Positions 35,071-46,115 of a stretch of DNA of 64,000 nt are shown one piece after another (the stretch's first letter is position 1; each line of letters begins with the position of its first letter). The stretch is taken from NCBI RefSeq assembly GCF_009870125.1, contig NC_046679.1, positions 12,772,001 to 12,836,000 of the forward strand. Direction: 5' to 3'. The DNA is from Drosophila pseudoobscura. Lineage: Eukaryota; Arthropoda; Insecta; Diptera; Drosophilidae. A program made the position numbers and the translations under genes. The notes beneath the pieces were generated by a model. It made no database searches and was not told the origin of the DNA. It saw nothing but the letters and a program-made list of their open reading frames with translations.

Positions 35071-37006
35071 CTAATTTATACAGCCACATGGATCCTTCTT
35101 GTAGTTGTTCTCCCTGAAGCGCAGCAACGTCACGATGTGGTCATGATGGGCGGCCTTGGCGTAATCTATGGGCGTCATGCCCAGCTCGTCCTTCACATAG
35201 GGATTCTTGTAGAAGGGAAGGAGATAGTCGACCACTTCGTGGTTGCCCAACTGGCAGGCATAATGCATAGCCGTGCGTCCCGTGCGATCCGCCAGGGTTA
35301 AATCGGCGCCGGCCAGCCGGAAGGACTCCATGCGTTTGATCTTGCCGCGTTCCGTCAGAGCGCGCAGCAGTTCCGCCTGCACCTCCGGAGGGTCGCTGAG
35401 GACAGCCCCTTGGCAGAGCAGAGCCTTTATCACGTCATGATTGTCCGTGTCGACGGCCTCGTGCAGCGGCGTGCGGTTAAACCGATCATGGACATTCACC
35501 GCACAGCCGACGGACAGCAAAAAGCTCACGCAGTTCAGCTTGCCCAGATAGCAGGCCAGGTGCAGGGCAGTGCGACCGTCACAGTTTTCGTCACACAGAT
35601 CAGCCCCATACTGCTTGAGATCCCCCAGCTTTTCAACATCGCCGCTCATGACGGCAGCGGACACCAGTGCGGGATAGAAGATCGAGCACATCTGCTCCCG
35701 CTCGACCGAGGAGGACATGTGCAGAGTGCGTGCCACGCCCTCAATCAGGTCGATATCGTTGATTTTGGCCAGCTTATTGGTGGTCAGCTCTCCGCGGAGG
35801 CTCAGGTGCATCACCTTCTTCTTGTTCGCCAGATCCCATTCGCACTTGCCCAGCACGTAGGCCAACTTGGTGAGAGCTGCCTCTGGAGTCATATCATAGC
35901 CAGGAATCACACCTATTTCCGTGAGAACACTGCCGGACTCGTAAATGGGGGCAACGATTCCGACGGAACACTGCGTAATATTGACCACTAGGACACCCCT
36001 GCCGACCGCCTCGCGCAGAACGTCTAGGATTTCCTCACGATTCGCTGGGATGTTGCCGGCCCCGAAACTCTGCAGGACCACTCCCTTCATGGGCTCCCTG
36101 AGGAAGGCACACATCACGGCGGTAGTTATGCCTGGATACATGCGCAATATGCCCACATTCCTCTCCAAGCAGCAGTGCACCGAAAACTCCCCGATGTTGC
36201 AGGGACGGAATATTTGGCGGTTGTTGATCTCAAATTTAATGCCCGACTGGCCCAGTGGTGGCTGATTTGGCGAGTCGAAGGCATGGAAGGAGTCGGCGTT
36301 GATCTTGGAGGTGCGACAGCCCCGCAGGATCTTATTGCCAAAGAAAACAAGGACTTCCGGAATGTTATATTGACCCGCCAAGAGCAGAGATCCCAGAAAA
36401 TTGTCCCGGCCATCGGTGCGGGTCTCGAAAATGGGGATTTGTGCCCCCGTCAACACAACGGGTTTGTTGAGATTCTCCAACATGAAAGCTAGAGCAGAGG
36501 CCGTGTATGCCAACGTATCCGTGCCATGAAGTATGACAAAGCCGTCATAGGACTTGTAAGCATTCTACAGACAGATATGATGTCTAAGAAGGGAGAAAGG
36601 AAAGACATACAAAACTTACAAACACGTCCTTGGCTATTTGCTTCCACTCGTCAAAGCCCATACAACTGGAATCCAACAAGGGACAGTACTCCACCAGATC
36701 ATACAGGATACGACAAGGTGCACCCTCCACCATGGGCAGCACCATAAGCGACGAATTCTCTGGCTGGACGGTCTTATATTGTTTATCGTGACAGTTGGGA
36801 TATTCGCGCAACCGTGCCGTCAATTCCTTGCGGGCAGGGGCCAGCACTAGCCAAAGGAGATGTGCACTTGTAAGGAATATAGTTTACATTGATTATACTC
36901 GTATACCTCCCGATGAATTCCGCATCATCCCGATTGTCCCACCCGTATAGATGACATGTACGCGGACTTCCTTCTTCTTGCGGCACCCACAATTTTTGGC
37001 CGGCAT
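35071..37006 (-). CDS. L-asparaginase with C-terminal ankyrin repeats (60 kDa lysophospholipase/ASPG family)
   Basis: Three exons: 37006-36907, 36846-36620 and 36564-35071, phases consistent, 606 residues. The N-terminal two thirds is a type I L-asparaginase that hydrolyses asparagine to aspartate and ammonia: VIYTGGTIGMM carries the first catalytic Thr, and ILHGTDTLAYTASALAFML carries the GTDT motif with the second Thr and Asp. The C-terminal third contains about four ankyrin repeats (DGRTALHLACYLGKLNCV, NRTPLHEAVDTDNHDVIK, GRTAMHYACQLGNHEVVDY, GMTPIDYAKAAHHDHIV). This layout is the usual animal cytosolic enzyme (human ASPG, mouse 60 kDa lysophospholipase); lysophospholipase and PAF-acetylhydrolase activities are reported for mammalian members, and only the asparaginase core can be argued from the sequence. 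Start MPAKNCGCRKKKEV is the only Met of exon 1 before the motif. It diverges from the KCTD3-type gene, about 0.9 kb away. Confidence 0.95.
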
Positions 37007-37915
37007 TTCTGAGGATTTCTGCTATTGGGGCAACTACAGTTAATTTTGAAAGTTGTTTTATATATCAAAAAATGATTAATAGACAGCTAAATCATTGTTA
37101 TTTGTACAGTTTCGTTTTAAAATTTGGCGCCTTAACCAGACAGTACATACCAGAAATGCATTTGGTAGATACAGTATTTTTCAGCAGAAACGTACTAGGG
37201 CGTACTAGAGATGGGCTATACCACTATCCATAAAGTATATAGATCCCAAGAAATTATGAAATTATACGGTTATATATATATAATTACACAATATAATTTC
37301 ATGTGGAATAGCGCGAAAGAGCGCTCAAAATCTACATGAGGCAGAGATTTAACTGTAACACGATTCTCATGCATTTACGATTCTCATACATACGTTTAGT
37401 TTTCTCGCATCTTTAAAATTGTGGATGCCACAGATTTTCGTCTTTGTGAAGGGCGATAAAAATGTTGCTCTACCTCATGGCTGTATTTAGAAGGGTCACC
37501 TGTGTGTTCACGATCGCGGATGGCGCGGATTTTGTCGTTTTCAAAAACCTCGCTGCATATAACAATTGAATTGTATGGCCGTTACTCTTCTTACTATTTA
37601 TATTCGAATTTTTCATCGGTATATTTACGGTATATTATAAAACTGATACGGTATATATGAGGGTCAGAGTTATCGAAAATCGGCTGCAGAGTATAAATAA
37701 AAATAAATAAACCATAATTACATTAAACGACTAAATTGCACCCAGCAGAGCTCTCAAGTGACACTAAATTCCCGTCGCGTCGTTATCTTTGTCGCTGTTT
37801 GTGGCTGCTGTCCGTTGGTTCAGTTGCAGTTGGGGGCCAACGCTGAGAGGAAGCCACACAAATAGAAGCAAATTAAAAACATTTCTCCGCTGCTGCGGCA
37901 GCTTGGGACAAGGGG
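37007..37915. other. Divergent promoter region (asparaginase / KCTD3-type gene)
   Basis: AT-rich DNA between two divergent start codons. It includes the GGTATATTT cluster listed next and the probable 5'UTR of the plus-strand gene. No coding frame seen. Confidence 0.6.
37617..37665 (+). promoter_or_regulatory. GGTATATTT box cluster upstream of the KCTD3-type gene
   Basis: CGGTATATTTACGGTATATT, then ATAAAACTGATACGGTATAT and GAGGGTC. Order, spacing and the trailing GAGGGTC match the cluster upstream of FBXO11. Confidence 0.5.
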
Positions 37916-40267
37916 ATGTCCTACTTTATGCATACTGCTATCAGTGACTTGGTCAATCTCAATGTGGGTGGTCAACGGTAAGAACCCAAAGTCTATATTA
38001 CGATGCTCGATGCGAGATGTGAATGACGCTGATGACGCATGCAATATTTAACGTTCCGTTCCGTTTCCCGTAGATTCTCTACGTCACGGCAAACGCTTAC
38101 GTGGATACCAGATACATTCTTCACGGCTCTTCTCAGTGGGCGCATCTCCAGCCTGAGAGACGAGTACAATGCCATCTTTATTGACCGCGATCCGACCCTC
38201 TTTTCCGTCATTCTCAACTATTTGCGGACAAAGGACATCGATATCAAGAATTGCGAGATACGCGCCCTGCGACATGAGGCCGAATACTATGGGATAACAC
38301 CCCTGACCAAGCGTCTAGCTCTCTGCGAGGATCTTAATCACTCATCCTGTGGCGATGTGATCTTCTACGGATTCCTGGCGGCTCCGCCGATGCCCTCTAA
38401 TGAGACTGTGCAGGCAGCCGTCGACGAAGCTCTGCCATCCACATCGGGAAATGCGGTGGGGCGACCTGGATCAATGGTGCGGGTGCCAGAGCCGTCCCGG
38501 GCCTCACATTCGCGAAACTCTTCGTGGGATCTACGCCTGGCCCGAACGGGTAGTGGAAACGGCAGCGGCAGCTCCAACCCCCCCGCTCCCATGCTGCACT
38601 CCCGGAATCCTTCCTTAGATTTTATGCGACACTCTCGCAACTCATCGGCGGATCTGAACAAGGTGTTTAAAAACGAGGTTGGCATGGTGTTCAGCCCCAC
38701 CCAGAGTTCCCATTGGGTGGACCCTCTAAGAGTGCAGATTATCAAGGCTCATCAGAACTGGATTGCCGTGGCCTATGCCCACTTTGTGACCTGCTACCGC
38801 GTGAAAGACTCAAACGGATGGCAGCAGGTTTTTACATCGCCACACATTGATGCCACGATTGAGCGGATAGCGATCAACTCAAAGGTAAACACATCGACGG
38901 CGGAGCCCATTCCGAGCAAAATGGTGGCCATCTCGTATGGCAGCCAGATAAGACTGTGGAGCATACAGGAGGGTGGCCAGAAGACGGACGTGGGTACGTT
39001 TAATCTCAATGTGAGGGTAGAGTACCTGTTCTTCATTGGCAGCCAGCTGGTGGCCCTGTCCTCCTCCGGCAAGATTGGCGTCTGGCATGCCATGACCCAG
39101 CACTGGCAAATTCAGGACTTGGTTCCCGTACTCTCGTTTGACTCCGCTGGATCCTTTCTGCTGCTTGGATGCAACAACGGCTCCATCTACTACATAGACA
39201 TGCAGAAATTTCCACTCCGAATGAAGGATAACGATCTATTGGTCACCGAACTTTACAAGGATGTGACGCTGGACCCCATTACCGCCATCTCCGTCTATCT
39301 AACTCCGAAGACGTCAAGCATCAGTGGTAATTGGATCGAGATCGCCTATGGCACCAAATCGGGTGCGGTGCGCATTATTGTTCAACATCCGGAGACAGCT
39401 GGTCACGGACCTCACCTCTTCGAAACCTTCTTTGTCCACCAGAGCCCCGTCACCAAGGTAATGCTCTCGGAGAAGTATCTCGTGTCGGTGTGCAGCGAAT
39501 ATCATCATGTGCGCACCTGGGGCCTTACCCGATTCCGGGGAATGCTCTCCACCCAGCCGGGCTCCACGCCGGAGGCCTCGTTCAAAATTGTCTCGCTGGA
39601 GGCCACCGACTCGAACTACAGCTATGCGGCTGGCAATGATTTTGGTCCCTACGGCGACTTTGACGACATGATCTTTGTCCAGAAGGTCGTGCCCGAGACG
39701 GACCAGCTTTACGTGCGTCTGGCCTCGAATGGGGATCGCGTCTGTGTCATCCGGTCCGTGGACAGCTCTACCATATCAGCATTTTGCGTACACGAGTGCG
39801 AAGTCTCGTCGCGCATGGGATCACGATTTATACTCACTGGCCACTGCAACGGCGCCATTCAGATGTGGGATCTGACCACGGCACTGTCGCTGATTTCCAA
39901 GGATGAGCCCCGGCAGAAAACCAACGGCGGACCCGACACTAACGAGCTTCTCCGCCTACTTGACCAGTGTGAAATCAGCAATTCATCATGCTCAACGCCT
40001 TGTATGTCACCGTGTCTATCAGTTGTGGGCAACGGCACTGGAATGGCCTCCTCTATAGCTCGCATGAAGGCCAGCAATATTGCCTTGCTGAATCGTGAGC
40101 CGGTCGTCGCACCGCCTCCATCGCCACAAGTGCAGCCCATGCCGCCGCCACCACCGGCGGCGGGAGTGCCAGCTGGAGGAGTCGCGGCCGTAGCAGCTGC
40201 TGCTGCTGCTGGTGCTGGTGCACCTGAGCCAGTGATCCTTCCGATGCCCGATGCCAACAATGAATGA
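37916..40267 (+). CDS. CG9467: BTB/WD40 protein, KCTD3/SHKBP1 family
   Basis: Two exons: 37916-37977 and 38074-40267 (donor CG|GTAAGA, acceptor CCGTAG), 751 residues. Residues about 10-110 are a T1-type BTB domain ([40 protein letters not shown]), which in this family tetramerises or pentamerises. A Ser-rich linker holds three HSRNSS-type repeats (about 150-210), plausible phosphorylation or 14-3-3 sites. Then follow degenerate WD40-like blades (about 230-640; [47 protein letters not shown] type). The tail is Pro/Ala-rich ([15 protein letters not shown]). In mammals KCTD3 regulates HCN3 channels and SHKBP1 affects EGFR/Cbl signalling; the fly role is not evident. The symbol is from memory of the melanogaster gene. 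A poly-A signal is at 40998. Confidence 0.93.
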
Positions 40268-41884
40268 AACGTGGAAGCGGCTGCTTGTTCGGCGCTTGTC
40301 GGGCGCGTTTCATCGTTCACATTTCATAGGTGTAGCATGATCTTCGACTTTCAATTTGTATTCCTGCAGCTTATACTCTGCGTCCTCATCTACATGTGGG
40401 TGACGCGACTCATGCAGGCCGCCACAGCCAGAAATTGACGGCATCCCGGCATTTAACTTTTAAATCAAATAATCTCCATTTTATGTGCTCGATGTGGATG
40501 TTGCAATGGCAAGTGTGTATCCCCTGTTATGTCCTGTGCATTATAAGTACACTAAGGAATTGTAATAGGCCTTTGTTCTAGCTAAAATTATTCGAATTAG
40601 TTAAATCCTATCCCCCCATAGTTAAAAGAATATAAATCAGAGTATAAGACTTCTGCAAGCGACCTATAGAGCCCAACTCCTGAGATTGTCCACAATGGAG
40701 GTGTTCTCACGATCCGTTATGTTGTTCATTGGAACGAAGGGCATTCAGTATATAATATAGAATACTTTCGGTCTCCTCCTTTGTGGCACCGTCTTAATTT
40801 GGCAATCTTTTTCCTAGATTATAATTTGTGATTTTTTTAATTTTGTCAAGTGTCGTATCTTTATCTTTTGCACCCGACGAATGCACTTTGTTTTTGTGCG
40901 CGGGTTAGGTATGCATGCACTTGATATAAAATATTGATCTGCCGTGTTACCTGTGTGCAGACGGTCCTGTTGTAATCCTTAAACCATAAACATATGCAAT
41001 AAAGAATAACTATAAAATACAGATATCATTTTTGTGAGTCATCAATAATTTATTGAACGTTTTATCTTAGTTTCTTGTTGCTTGAATACTTGGAAGTGTC
41101 TTGTTTCTTTAACATTTATAAATACAAATACACAATACTTGGCTCGTCGTTCCGTCTTCGTATCTGTTTCAGTAAAGTAAAAAGCAGCAAAAACGCCAAA
41201 ACATATAAAAATATATATAATATATACATATATGTAAATGTATTAGTAGGTAGGTAGATGTGTACTCTTCCCCCCTATATCCGTCTAAATATCATTGCCT
41301 TAAATAACAACCCACCGAATCCAAACCAACCCGACGCTTGTGCTTATCAATTTAAACAAATGCCGCGTCAAGTGGCGCGTAGCTCTTTGTTCTTTGTTCT
41401 GCTTACAATTCGCATTCAATTTACCTAAAATAGGACGCACTGGTACTTAGATAGAATAATCCATATTGTAGATATTGTGGAGTATATGTATAGGGAGCGA
41501 TATACCCTCTCGCGACTGCTGGAAGTACACAATAATTGTCGAACCGGAGACATACAAATAGTTTGTACACAAAGTTAACTTAAGACTACGGGACTATGCT
41601 ATGTACTAAAGAGCAAACCGATATGAAGCTGTGTGCCATATTGGATAGATAGTACTTGGTTACTACTTGGCCTGCAAGTCCACGTACCATGGGTCAGCGG
41701 ACCTGCAGCCTAATCTAAAGACTGTCGCTGAGCGAGCGCTGTATGTATCTACGATTTATGCGTTTCTTCTTATGAGTGTGCATCAAATGAATGATATGTG
41801 CGTGAAAGATTGCTAAGCAAAAAAACTGATGATGATGGGGAGGGGGGAGATCCAGCTCAATCCAGCTAATGGGGCTCCTACTGA
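40268..41884. other. Tail-to-tail 3'UTRs
   Basis: 3'UTR of the plus gene to about 41020, then AT-rich DNA likely to be the 3'UTR of the minus-strand membrane protein. No coding frame seen. Confidence 0.6.
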
Positions 41885-44800
41885 CTATACGTGGAAGTAG
41901 TCATCTACTAGCAACTGCTCACTGGGCGTGGAAGTGGCCGTGGCTCCGCTCATTGGACTGCTCGCCTGCGTGTCCGACTCCAAATCAGCCTGAAGCGGCT
42001 CATAAGCATGCTCCACGAAACCGCCCCCGCTACTCGTGCTAGTAGTCGTTGTGGTCGTTGCTGTGGCTCCTGTGGTTAGGTAGCACACCGACTCATAGTT
42101 GGGATCCGTTTCGCTGCCCGTTCCTGTTAAAGACTCGTACTGGGAGGATATCGGCGTGCTGGTTGCCACTGTTGACGAGTTGAGCGACAGGGAATTGGAT
42201 GTGGAAGTGGAGGTGGGCGATGTCAGGGTTAAGCGACTGCTGTTCGAAGTGCTTCCCGGTGTGCTGGCAGCTACATTTTCGGCTATTCTCGCATAGTGGT
42301 CCGTTTCCGCGGTGGCCTTCGTTTCCAGAATGCTGGCATAGTTGTGATTGGCATCGGCACCTGGAATAGTGCTGTAGCCCCCAGCATCCCCTGTGGGTGC
42401 CCGTTTCTTCTCCAGCACCTTGGCATATCCGTCGTCCGAGTGGGCGCGACTCTTGAGCACCTCATAGTTGGGATCATAGTCAGATTTCTTGGCATCATCT
42501 TCAGTGTGGACGGGATGCAGCTGCAGTTGTTCGTAGCCTGGATCGTTGTTGCATTTTGACGGAGGCGGCGGCGGTGGCGTTGGCTGGCTAATAGTCTCAT
42601 AGTGCTTTGTGCTGGCGCCGCTGATCCCAGTCGCTGTCGCTTTCGTCACAGGCTGGGGGGCAATCGCTGAAATGGTGGCGGGAAAAGACAACAGTAAGTG
42701 GGCCGGTTTTCAATCGAATATAATTAATGTCTTTTGTGAATTGTTCGATGGGTATCCTGGATGCGATACTAACCACGGCTATTTCCAAATAAAAACTCAT
42801 GAAATTTTCGTCGTTTCAACTGAACAAATACGAAAATTTCTCATTTTGGCAATTCGACTAAGTGGGGAAGGCACAAGGAGAGACAGATAGATACATAGAT
42901 AGTTAGGCAGATTAGGTATTAGGAAGAGATGAGATTAGCCGCAGGTTAGAGATTAGGCAAGGATAAATAGCAGGGTCAGAGGTCTGGTAGCTCTCCGTGT
43001 TGTTACCTCCTTCGTGTTGGCGCTCCTTCTGCAGCATATTGGCTGCATAGCAATCCGATTTGCGATTCTCGTGCATAAGCTGGCCATCTGCTGGGATCGT
43101 CTCATAGCCGTGATCCTTGGCCGAGTAGCTGTTGCTACGCACGCGAGCACCCTTCTGTGGGTCCACAAGCAACGCTGCCGCACTGTCCAAGGGGCTCACT
43201 CCCAACGTATCTTGCTGCTGCTTGCGCGTGAGAATGGGCGAGCTGTTCTGCGACGAGGGAGAATTGCGAGAGAATTTGTGTTTCTTCATGACCTAAAAGC
43301 AGGACGGAATGAAAATAAGTTAGAGTCGAGTACTGGCTGTAGTTGTTGAGGATTCAATGGCGTTTACCTTGGCATACATGCCCTCAATGTTTTTATTGCC
43401 CTCGCCGCCGCCATCCTTTGAGGGACTGAGACTTTTGCTGTGCTTGCGTTGTGGAGATGCCTCGGCGGATGCCTCAACTTCGTGACCATCGCCGCCAGCT
43501 TCAATCACCGAAATTACAGAATTACGGGCAGAGGCGAGGTTGCTAATGCTGCTCGCATGCAGATGGGCACTTGACTTGGGCGTCGGTGGCAGCGGCGAGT
43601 TCGCCTGCCGCTTCTCCGGCTTGGGCGAGCCCAGATTACACACAGAAGTGCTATTATTCGACGAGGACGATGCCTGTCGTGAGTGCATTTGCGCTCGTAA
43701 GCTATCCACAGGCGGGGGGACGGGCACGGCATGATCAGTTGCTCCGATGTTGCTGTTAGTCGGCCTCAGAGCTCCACTCTGGGTGCCACCACTGACCACG
43801 CCCGCGGCTGAGCTCGTTGTTGGCAGGCTGCTGCTGTTGTTGATTTCAACGGCCACCACTATGGGATTGATCTGCATGGGCTGGATTTGTGCGTAGGTCT
43901 CCGAGCCGCTGGTATAAATATCGGCGGCATTCGTTGGGTGACGATTGTTGGGATCCTCAATGGCGGCATACGTTTCATCTAGTGAATCACAAGATTGTTT
44001 TTACTTCAATCAAAATATTGTTTAAATAACACCCACCTGAATCATCGGATACGGTGGCATAATGAGAGTCATTTCCATCTCGTGCCAGGGAGGCATTTCT
44101 GTTAGGAGGCTTGCCCGGTGGCTGTTGTGCCAGTATATTGGCCAGCGGCTCACGCACGCTAATACTTGTGTATCCCTCTGTGAAGTGGTTAAAGATCATT
44201 CAAATACTTATGTACTTTTTAGGGAGTGGTGCACACTTACTTGACGAGTCCTGCGAGTCACCACTAAAGTGCTGGTTAGCAATGGGCGGCGTCATGTAAG
44301 GCAGATCTTGGCTGGCTGATATCATGCCCGCAATGGCCGAAGCTGCCGGAATTTCCACTTGCGCTGGAGCGGAGTCATTGTGGTCTCTCGAGCCGTCGCT
44401 GTGCTGGGAGCTCCGATGCAGGTGATCGGCGCCCTCACTGGATGAGCCTGCTACCACCGCAGCCGCCGCTGCAGCAGCACCTTGCGCCGAATGGGATGTG
44501 GACGGTGCATTTAGCTGGGCATAGGGATGCTCAGTGCCTCGAACTTTGGCATAGTCATGCGGTAGTCCCTTGACACGCGAATATGGCGAGCTGACATCAT
44601 CCGCCTGGCTTATCGAGCTGTGCTGCGAAACGCTTGTCTGTTTCTTAAGGCTGGGCTGGGCTGTGGGGACAAAGGCAAGATAGTACAAGTGCAAAACATT
44701 TTGCAAGCGGGGTTTCCACATACGACTTTGACTACGTGCATTGAGTGCATCCACAAGCTGTTTATCCGCCACAGTCTCGTATAATTCGGAGCCATTATCG

Positions 44801-45369
44801 TTGCTTTCGGCCACAGGAATATCAGGCAAACTACGATGCGCCGCTGTACTTGATCTGAAATTGAGTTCATGATCATTTCATTTGTACATAGTAAATAAAT
44901 AATACGGGACTTACCGCTTTTCCGAGTCAGCATTCGAGACAGTGGAGGCATTCAGCTCCGCCTGCGACTCACTGTTGCCCACCAGGCTGGTTACCACAAT
45001 GACCTCATCCGGATTCTTCAGCTTGACCATACCCTCGAGTCCGAGCAAATCATTTCTGAGAGCGTAGATTTGAGAGTGGGGGGGAAAATGAGTAATTAGT
45101 GGCATGAGTGCATCCAACTGTAACTGGGCGGCAGAGAGATCCGACTTTCACTCTCTCGCGGTGGCAACTTGAGCTCTCTGAGCATTCGGGGGCTCCGCTC
45201 CTGCACCAGATGCACGACTGACTTACTTTGGTATTTTCTTTTTGCAGCAGAGACACGCGCCTAACATTACAATGAGAGTCAGCGTCAAGTTGAGCGTCAC
45301 CAGGAGGTACGTGTAGGAGGTGTTGGCTTCCAAGCGATACTCCGACGTCGCCGTCTCGACCATGCCCAT
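41885..45369 (-). CDS. Single-pass membrane protein with about 20 YxxI/L/V motifs (transmembrane-adaptor-like)
   Basis: Eight exons join in consistent phase: 45369-45227, 45055-44915, 44854-44724, 44660-44241, 44177-44037, 43978-43368, 43292-43007, 42666-41885; 884 residues. The first exon encodes a short outside end with a sequon (NTS, residues 16-18), one hydrophobic span (about 21-38), a juxtamembrane CLCC likely to be palmitoylated, and a KKK stop-transfer patch, so the long remainder should be cytoplasmic with no signal peptide (type III). The tail is disordered, Ser/Thr-rich, and carries tyrosine motifs throughout: YETV, YSRV, YAKV, YAQL, YATV, YAAI, YAQI, YAKV, YETI, YETI, YEQL, YEVL, YAKV, YSTI, YASI, YARI, YESL, YESV, YEPL. 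It also has proline runs (PTPPPPPPSK, PVPPPV) suited to SH3 binding. This is the design of vertebrate adaptors such as PAG/Cbp, LAX and LAT, without detectable homology that I can claim. Function as a Src-family/SH2 platform or as an endocytic (YxxPhi) cargo is inference. Confidence 0.85.
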
Positions 45370-45646
45370 GCTTATACCTATGTCCGTATCTATACATATG
45401 CACTATGTACCCATTAAACACTTTTCCACTATTTACTATACATCAATGCTAATACTTTTTGTTACGTTAAGACTTTTTCTTCTTGTTTTTTTGTAGTCGA
45501 CTCGAAACAACAACAACAACGCGACTGAAATGCGGCCATACTGTGCAAGATTTTTTTCCTTAAAACTGTAAGACCATATTTAGCATATGCCAAAATACCA
45601 CAAAACAGATCATGATGAAGTTATAAAAAGGTGGTGTATTCGATCT

Positions 45647-45992
45647 CTCTCTTATTTTGCTCCACTCCCGATATTTTTAGGCGTGCTCAGCAAAAATAAT
45701 ACCCCGAAAAGAGAGCGCTTTTAGCGCACCAACTTGTTACAAGAAAAAGGAATAGAAAAGACATACATATGTTCATTAGTGTTTTCATACAAATATTTGG
45801 TCTCAAAACTATACTTATTTCTATGCTAAGCAACAGCTTTACATTTGTGCTTGACACAATAGGTCGTTCTTAAATCTAATTTATTCGCTTGGCACGTTTA
45901 ATGATTCGTTTTGATCATAGCTCTGAATGCTTGAAGATAGTTTTCTCAATGTTCTCCTGCAATGTCCGGACGACACCAGGCGTTCCAGCCGA
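45647..45992 (-). pseudogene. RAP gene relic in unit 1
   Basis: 45647-45965 is the copy of the 3'UTR and last codons of the RAP gene: the terminal codons encoding ENIEKTIFKHSEL are readable at 45905-45955. At 45966-45992 a short piece of exon 4 (matching about 49905-49932, GTCCGGACGACAC then AGGCGTTCCAGCC) is joined directly, and then the CLCC1-like promoter. So most of the host RAP gene was removed in two deletions. It cannot make RAP. Confidence 0.85.
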
Positions 45993-45999
45993 ACCAAAA

Positions 46000-46017
46000 T
46001 ATCGATACTATCGATAG
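46000..46017. promoter_or_regulatory. Paired DRE sites, CLCC1-like copy 1
   Basis: Two TATCGATA palindromes (46000-46007 and 46009-46016) match the DREF element of replication and housekeeping promoters. They lie about 100 bp upstream of the start codon. Confidence 0.65.
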
Positions 46018-46115
46018 TGCCCTCGATCGTTTGACACCTCTACCGCGCCAATTCCATCTGTGCTAAAAATCTTATATTTATTTAATCCGCGCCGTCCATC
46101 TGGAAAAGAAGAGCA

